Assembly: GCA_965209015.1 (NCBI GenBank)
Contig: OZ242367.1
Location: forward strand, 1,612,001-1,676,000
Length of the DNA: 64,000 nucleotides
Direction: 5' to 3'
DNA from: Bin80 sp965209015
Lineage (GTDB): Bacteria; Bacteroidota; Rhodothermia; Rhodothermales; Bin80
The translations under genes and the position numbers were made by a program. Each line of letters opens with the position of its first letter. Within the stretch, counting starts at the first letter, position 1. Below the pieces are notes generated by a model. That model saw only the letters and a program-made list of their open reading frames with translations. It was not told the origin of the DNA and ran no database searches. This document shows, in pieces, positions 62,801-64,000 of this stretch.

Positions 62801-63847
62801 ACGGGGAACATGCGGGCTCTGGAACGGATGGAGTTGAAGGGCGAAATTCGTAAACCCGATGGTTCAATTGACCCATCCTTTGAGGGCACGGTCTCCTTAA
62901 TAGTTTTTGATGCGTTGAGGCAGGTACCAATTCCCCTAGACAAACTTCGCTACATGCCTCAGCCGTACTATGAGGTACGGGAAGATCTAATTTGGCGGGG
63001 TAGTACTCAGATTACGAATGGTGAGTTTACCGCTCGGTTCGTGGTTCCCAAGGACATCTCCTATGCGAACCGTCCTGGAAAGATTGCCTTGTATGCACAA
63101 AGTGCCTCAGCACATCTGAATGGCTATACAGACCGGTTCATTGTTGGTGGTACATCTGGTGATGTAGCCAATGATATTACAGGGCCTGAGATTGAACTGT
63201 ATCTCGGAGATGAAAGCTTCACCAGCGGAGGTCTGGCACCTTCGCAGCCCGAAGTATTCGCCAGAATCTATGATGAGAGTGGGATCAATACCGTTGGAGC
63301 AGGCGTAGGGCATGAAATGCTGCTCGTCATTGATGGTAACGAACTGGAAGCAATCAATATCGGCAACCTCTATGAAAGTGATAAAGATTCTTATCAACAA
63401 GGATCCGTAGCCTATTCATTTGATGAAGCACTTTCACCTGGACCACATACACTTAGTCTTCGGGCATGGGATGTGGTCAATAATTCGGGTGAGGCTTCAC
63501 TTGATTTTGTCGTAACAGATACGGAAGAACTAGTCATTAGGAACGTATTCAATTACCCAAATCCGACATCTGGTCCAACACGATTTGTGTTTGAACACAA
63601 TCAGCTTCCAGGCACGCCGGTTAAAGTGCGTGTTCGTGTGTATACTCTTGCAGGTACTCCGATACGAACACTGGATACAGAAGAACTTTTACCCGCTGGT
63701 CCTATACAAATTTTATGGGATGGGTTAGACGATGATTATGCAAGACTCTCCCCTGGAGTGTATTTATATAAGTTGAGGGCAGAAGTCATGGGGGCTGAGG
63801 CACAGCATATAGCCGAGATAATAGAAAAATTGGCTGTAGTTCGTTAG
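59834..63847 (+). CDS. porU: Type IX secretion system sortase PorU
   Basis: PorU is a gingipain-family (C25) outer-membrane sortase that removes T9SS C-terminal signals and attaches cargo to lipopolysaccharide. The 1337-residue product starts with TTG and has a signal peptide ending LSVNAQ. The C25 domain carries the catalytic histidine in NYSGHGGE (His836) and the cysteine in ITATCSFGRWD (Cys870), with LLFGDGHFDYRN upstream. The C-terminal part includes NVFNYPNPTSGPTRFVFE and VRVYTLAGTPIRTL typical of PorU. It precedes porV by 44 bases, the standard Bacteroidota order. The start is uncertain by a few codons. Confidence 0.93.
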   Translation: MAFIKLVYRVKTSLLHLLFVFSMGFSLSVNAQDASLDLIESDLGRSLFELNVEWGDTEPSVGGLLEVTTVLDLPSLVQPSVRVLAAEYDEYPFDLVEGIGTEAASVVGLGLSRKRPTGTLVARLITYDSTSFKLRRYRHMRIEVTYPVSQFANKDYATSDNPHLDVSRSVLADGNFIKIAIDETGVYRIDRTFLESLPGLELSANNIDPEQIRIFGNGGVPVPAHNSAPRIADLAENQVFVQGGGDGSFDEGDALWFFGKGPSGWKSKQLTDSRGRPLRDASGELIREWSHYVHPFDSTNYYFLDIGTSPSQAYVQETYPDISPSVTLSEVEGRYFVDLDEYLWGREGGHSGHTWVSTLIPGAGPGRSVFEELFLPGFSGGTIKYQIRAAIQSNPATTLHYRDGTTTLHSVNYGTTFNSVTSSIARSGIAEFEQTVVSGQTISLVADLEDQVGGPQAALDWVRVFYPKVLQAGETPLQFSTPLAQIGTFTFVLQGFNSEPIILDITEPGSYRWLGTQVQGSDYLIQTTVTSLDQPREFIAFFPEQIKSLNAATACGSNCALSSQNLHGIQSWPDFVIIAPSQFVPYARVLADRRQSEGLSVEVVDVSQIYNEFSGGQQDIRGIRDYLKFIYDRSPDADRLLKYVLLFGDGHFDYRNLDASATFPNLIPPFQTEESWNPETSYTTDDYFGLLDDNEGLWPYIQGTFSGLSTDLNERVDVGIGRFTVHTVEEAQLMIDKIEHYESPATYGQWRNRYLFLADDGPTGTTGSQDDRDLHTQNTDVVAVAVEKLAPEINQQKIYALSYTRQFLNTWRIPKARQDLLSAIDEGTLVVNYSGHGGEQALAQENLFNVEDSRTLQNYDALPVFITATCSFGRWDLGNMQTGAEELLLNSGGGAIALLTTVRTVYTSGDETRLNVGLNVALNQQLFKREPNGLLPRLGDALRRTKNQRVGYEGNNRKFNLLGDPTLRLGLPSNYAAISTINQVEIQNTTGNMRALERMELKGEIRKPDGSIDPSFEGTVSLIVFDALRQVPIPLDKLRYMPQPYYEVREDLIWRGSTQITNGEFTARFVVPKDISYANRPGKIALYAQSASAHLNGYTDRFIVGGTSGDVANDITGPEIELYLGDESFTSGGLAPSQPEVFARIYDESGINTVGAGVGHEMLLVIDGNELEAINIGNLYESDKDSYQQGSVAYSFDEALSPGPHTLSLRAWDVVNNSGEASLDFVVTDTEELVIRNVFNYPNPTSGPTRFVFEHNQLPGTPVKVRVRVYTLAGTPIRTLDTEELLPAGPIQILWDGLDDDYARLSPGVYLYKLRAEVMGAEAQHIAEIIEKLAVVR

Positions 63848-63891
63848 GCATATTAATCTATAAATACTTCACTAAATTTATAATTCACGGA

Positions 63892-64000
63892 ATGAAGGAC
63901 TTCATATTCAAATTTAGAACGATCCTCACACTTTTTATCCTGATTGCCAGCGGCGGTTTGGTTCAGTATACATCCGCACAAACAGGCGCTGCAGCGGTGG
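63892..64000 (+). CDS. porV: Start of porV, T9SS outer-membrane protein (partial)
   Basis: The first 36 residues are visible: a signal peptide (KFRTILTLFILIASGGLVQY, ending TSAQ) and then TGAAAV. Its position 44 bases after porU makes PorV (LptO), the outer-membrane shuttle that brings T9SS cargo to PorU, the likely product. The gene continues beyond the right edge, so the assignment depends on context. Confidence 0.65.
   Translation, partial: MKDFIFKFRTILTLFILIASGGLVQYTSAQTGAAAV

Overview
The window looks like a chromosomal segment of a moderate-GC member of the Bacteroidota/FCB group, most likely the Rhodothermota/Balneolota side. The evidence is a PorU sortase followed by a PorV start, PorV/PorQ-like and TonB-dependent outer-membrane proteins, signal peptides ending in AQ, and start codons mostly without a clear Shine-Dalgarno sequence. 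The phylum call is inference. No prophage, complete insertion sequence, CRISPR array or rRNA gene was seen.

Layout. 1-6612 (minus): a tightly packed tryptophan operon trpE-orf161-trpS-trpG-trpD-trpC-trpF-trpB (trpB runs off the left edge). It carries tryptophanyl-tRNA synthetase and an unrecognised 161-residue protein, and most junctions overlap by 1-17 bases. 6712-10280 (plus): a VKOR-DsbA disulfide-forming fusion, transketolase and a small secreted protein. 10362-11594 (minus): a stand-alone AAA ATPase with altered motifs. 11990-18632 (plus): a three-gene surface cassette of TonB-dependent receptor, secreted protein with a T9SS-like C-terminus, and PorV/PorQ-family barrel, with a long hairpin between the first two genes. 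19431-22301: queA, ispD, ispF and a DedA membrane protein. 22355-35582: tRNA-Thr, tRNA-Tyr, tRNA-Gly, tRNA-Thr, tuf, tRNA-Trp, secE, nusG, rplK, rplA, rplJ, rplL, rpoB, rpoC, an order closely matching the E. coli thrU-tyrU-glyT-thrT-tufB and secE-to-rpoC clusters.

35625-41518: an NCS2 purine/pyrimidine permease fused to an RsbW-like ATPase-fold domain, a MOSC protein, an HNH nuclease, small membrane proteins, a Tat-exported MsrP with a possible lipobox, and a methyltransferase. 42083-45004 (minus): gap, pgk and a family 2 glycosyltransferase. 45201-50303 (plus): a TPR membrane protein, an NtrC-type regulator lacking its DNA-binding domain, an outer-membrane protein, a LolD-like ATPase and nadA. 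50671-56049 (minus): a 1792-residue surface protein with LRRs, about ten Calx-beta modules and an autotransporter-like barrel. 56856-64000: an outer-membrane barrel protein, a LON-domain protein, an MBL hydrolase, porU and the start of porV.

The genes fall into housekeeping blocks (Trp synthesis, glycolysis, isoprenoid precursors, transcription/translation) separated by envelope genes. PorU/PorV indicate a type IX secretion system whose likely clients include the product at 15362-17572. The least-described items are the giant LRR/Calx-beta/barrel protein, the permease-ATPase fusion, the five-unit 11-residue repeat inside RpoB, orf161 and the receptor cassette with its hairpin.
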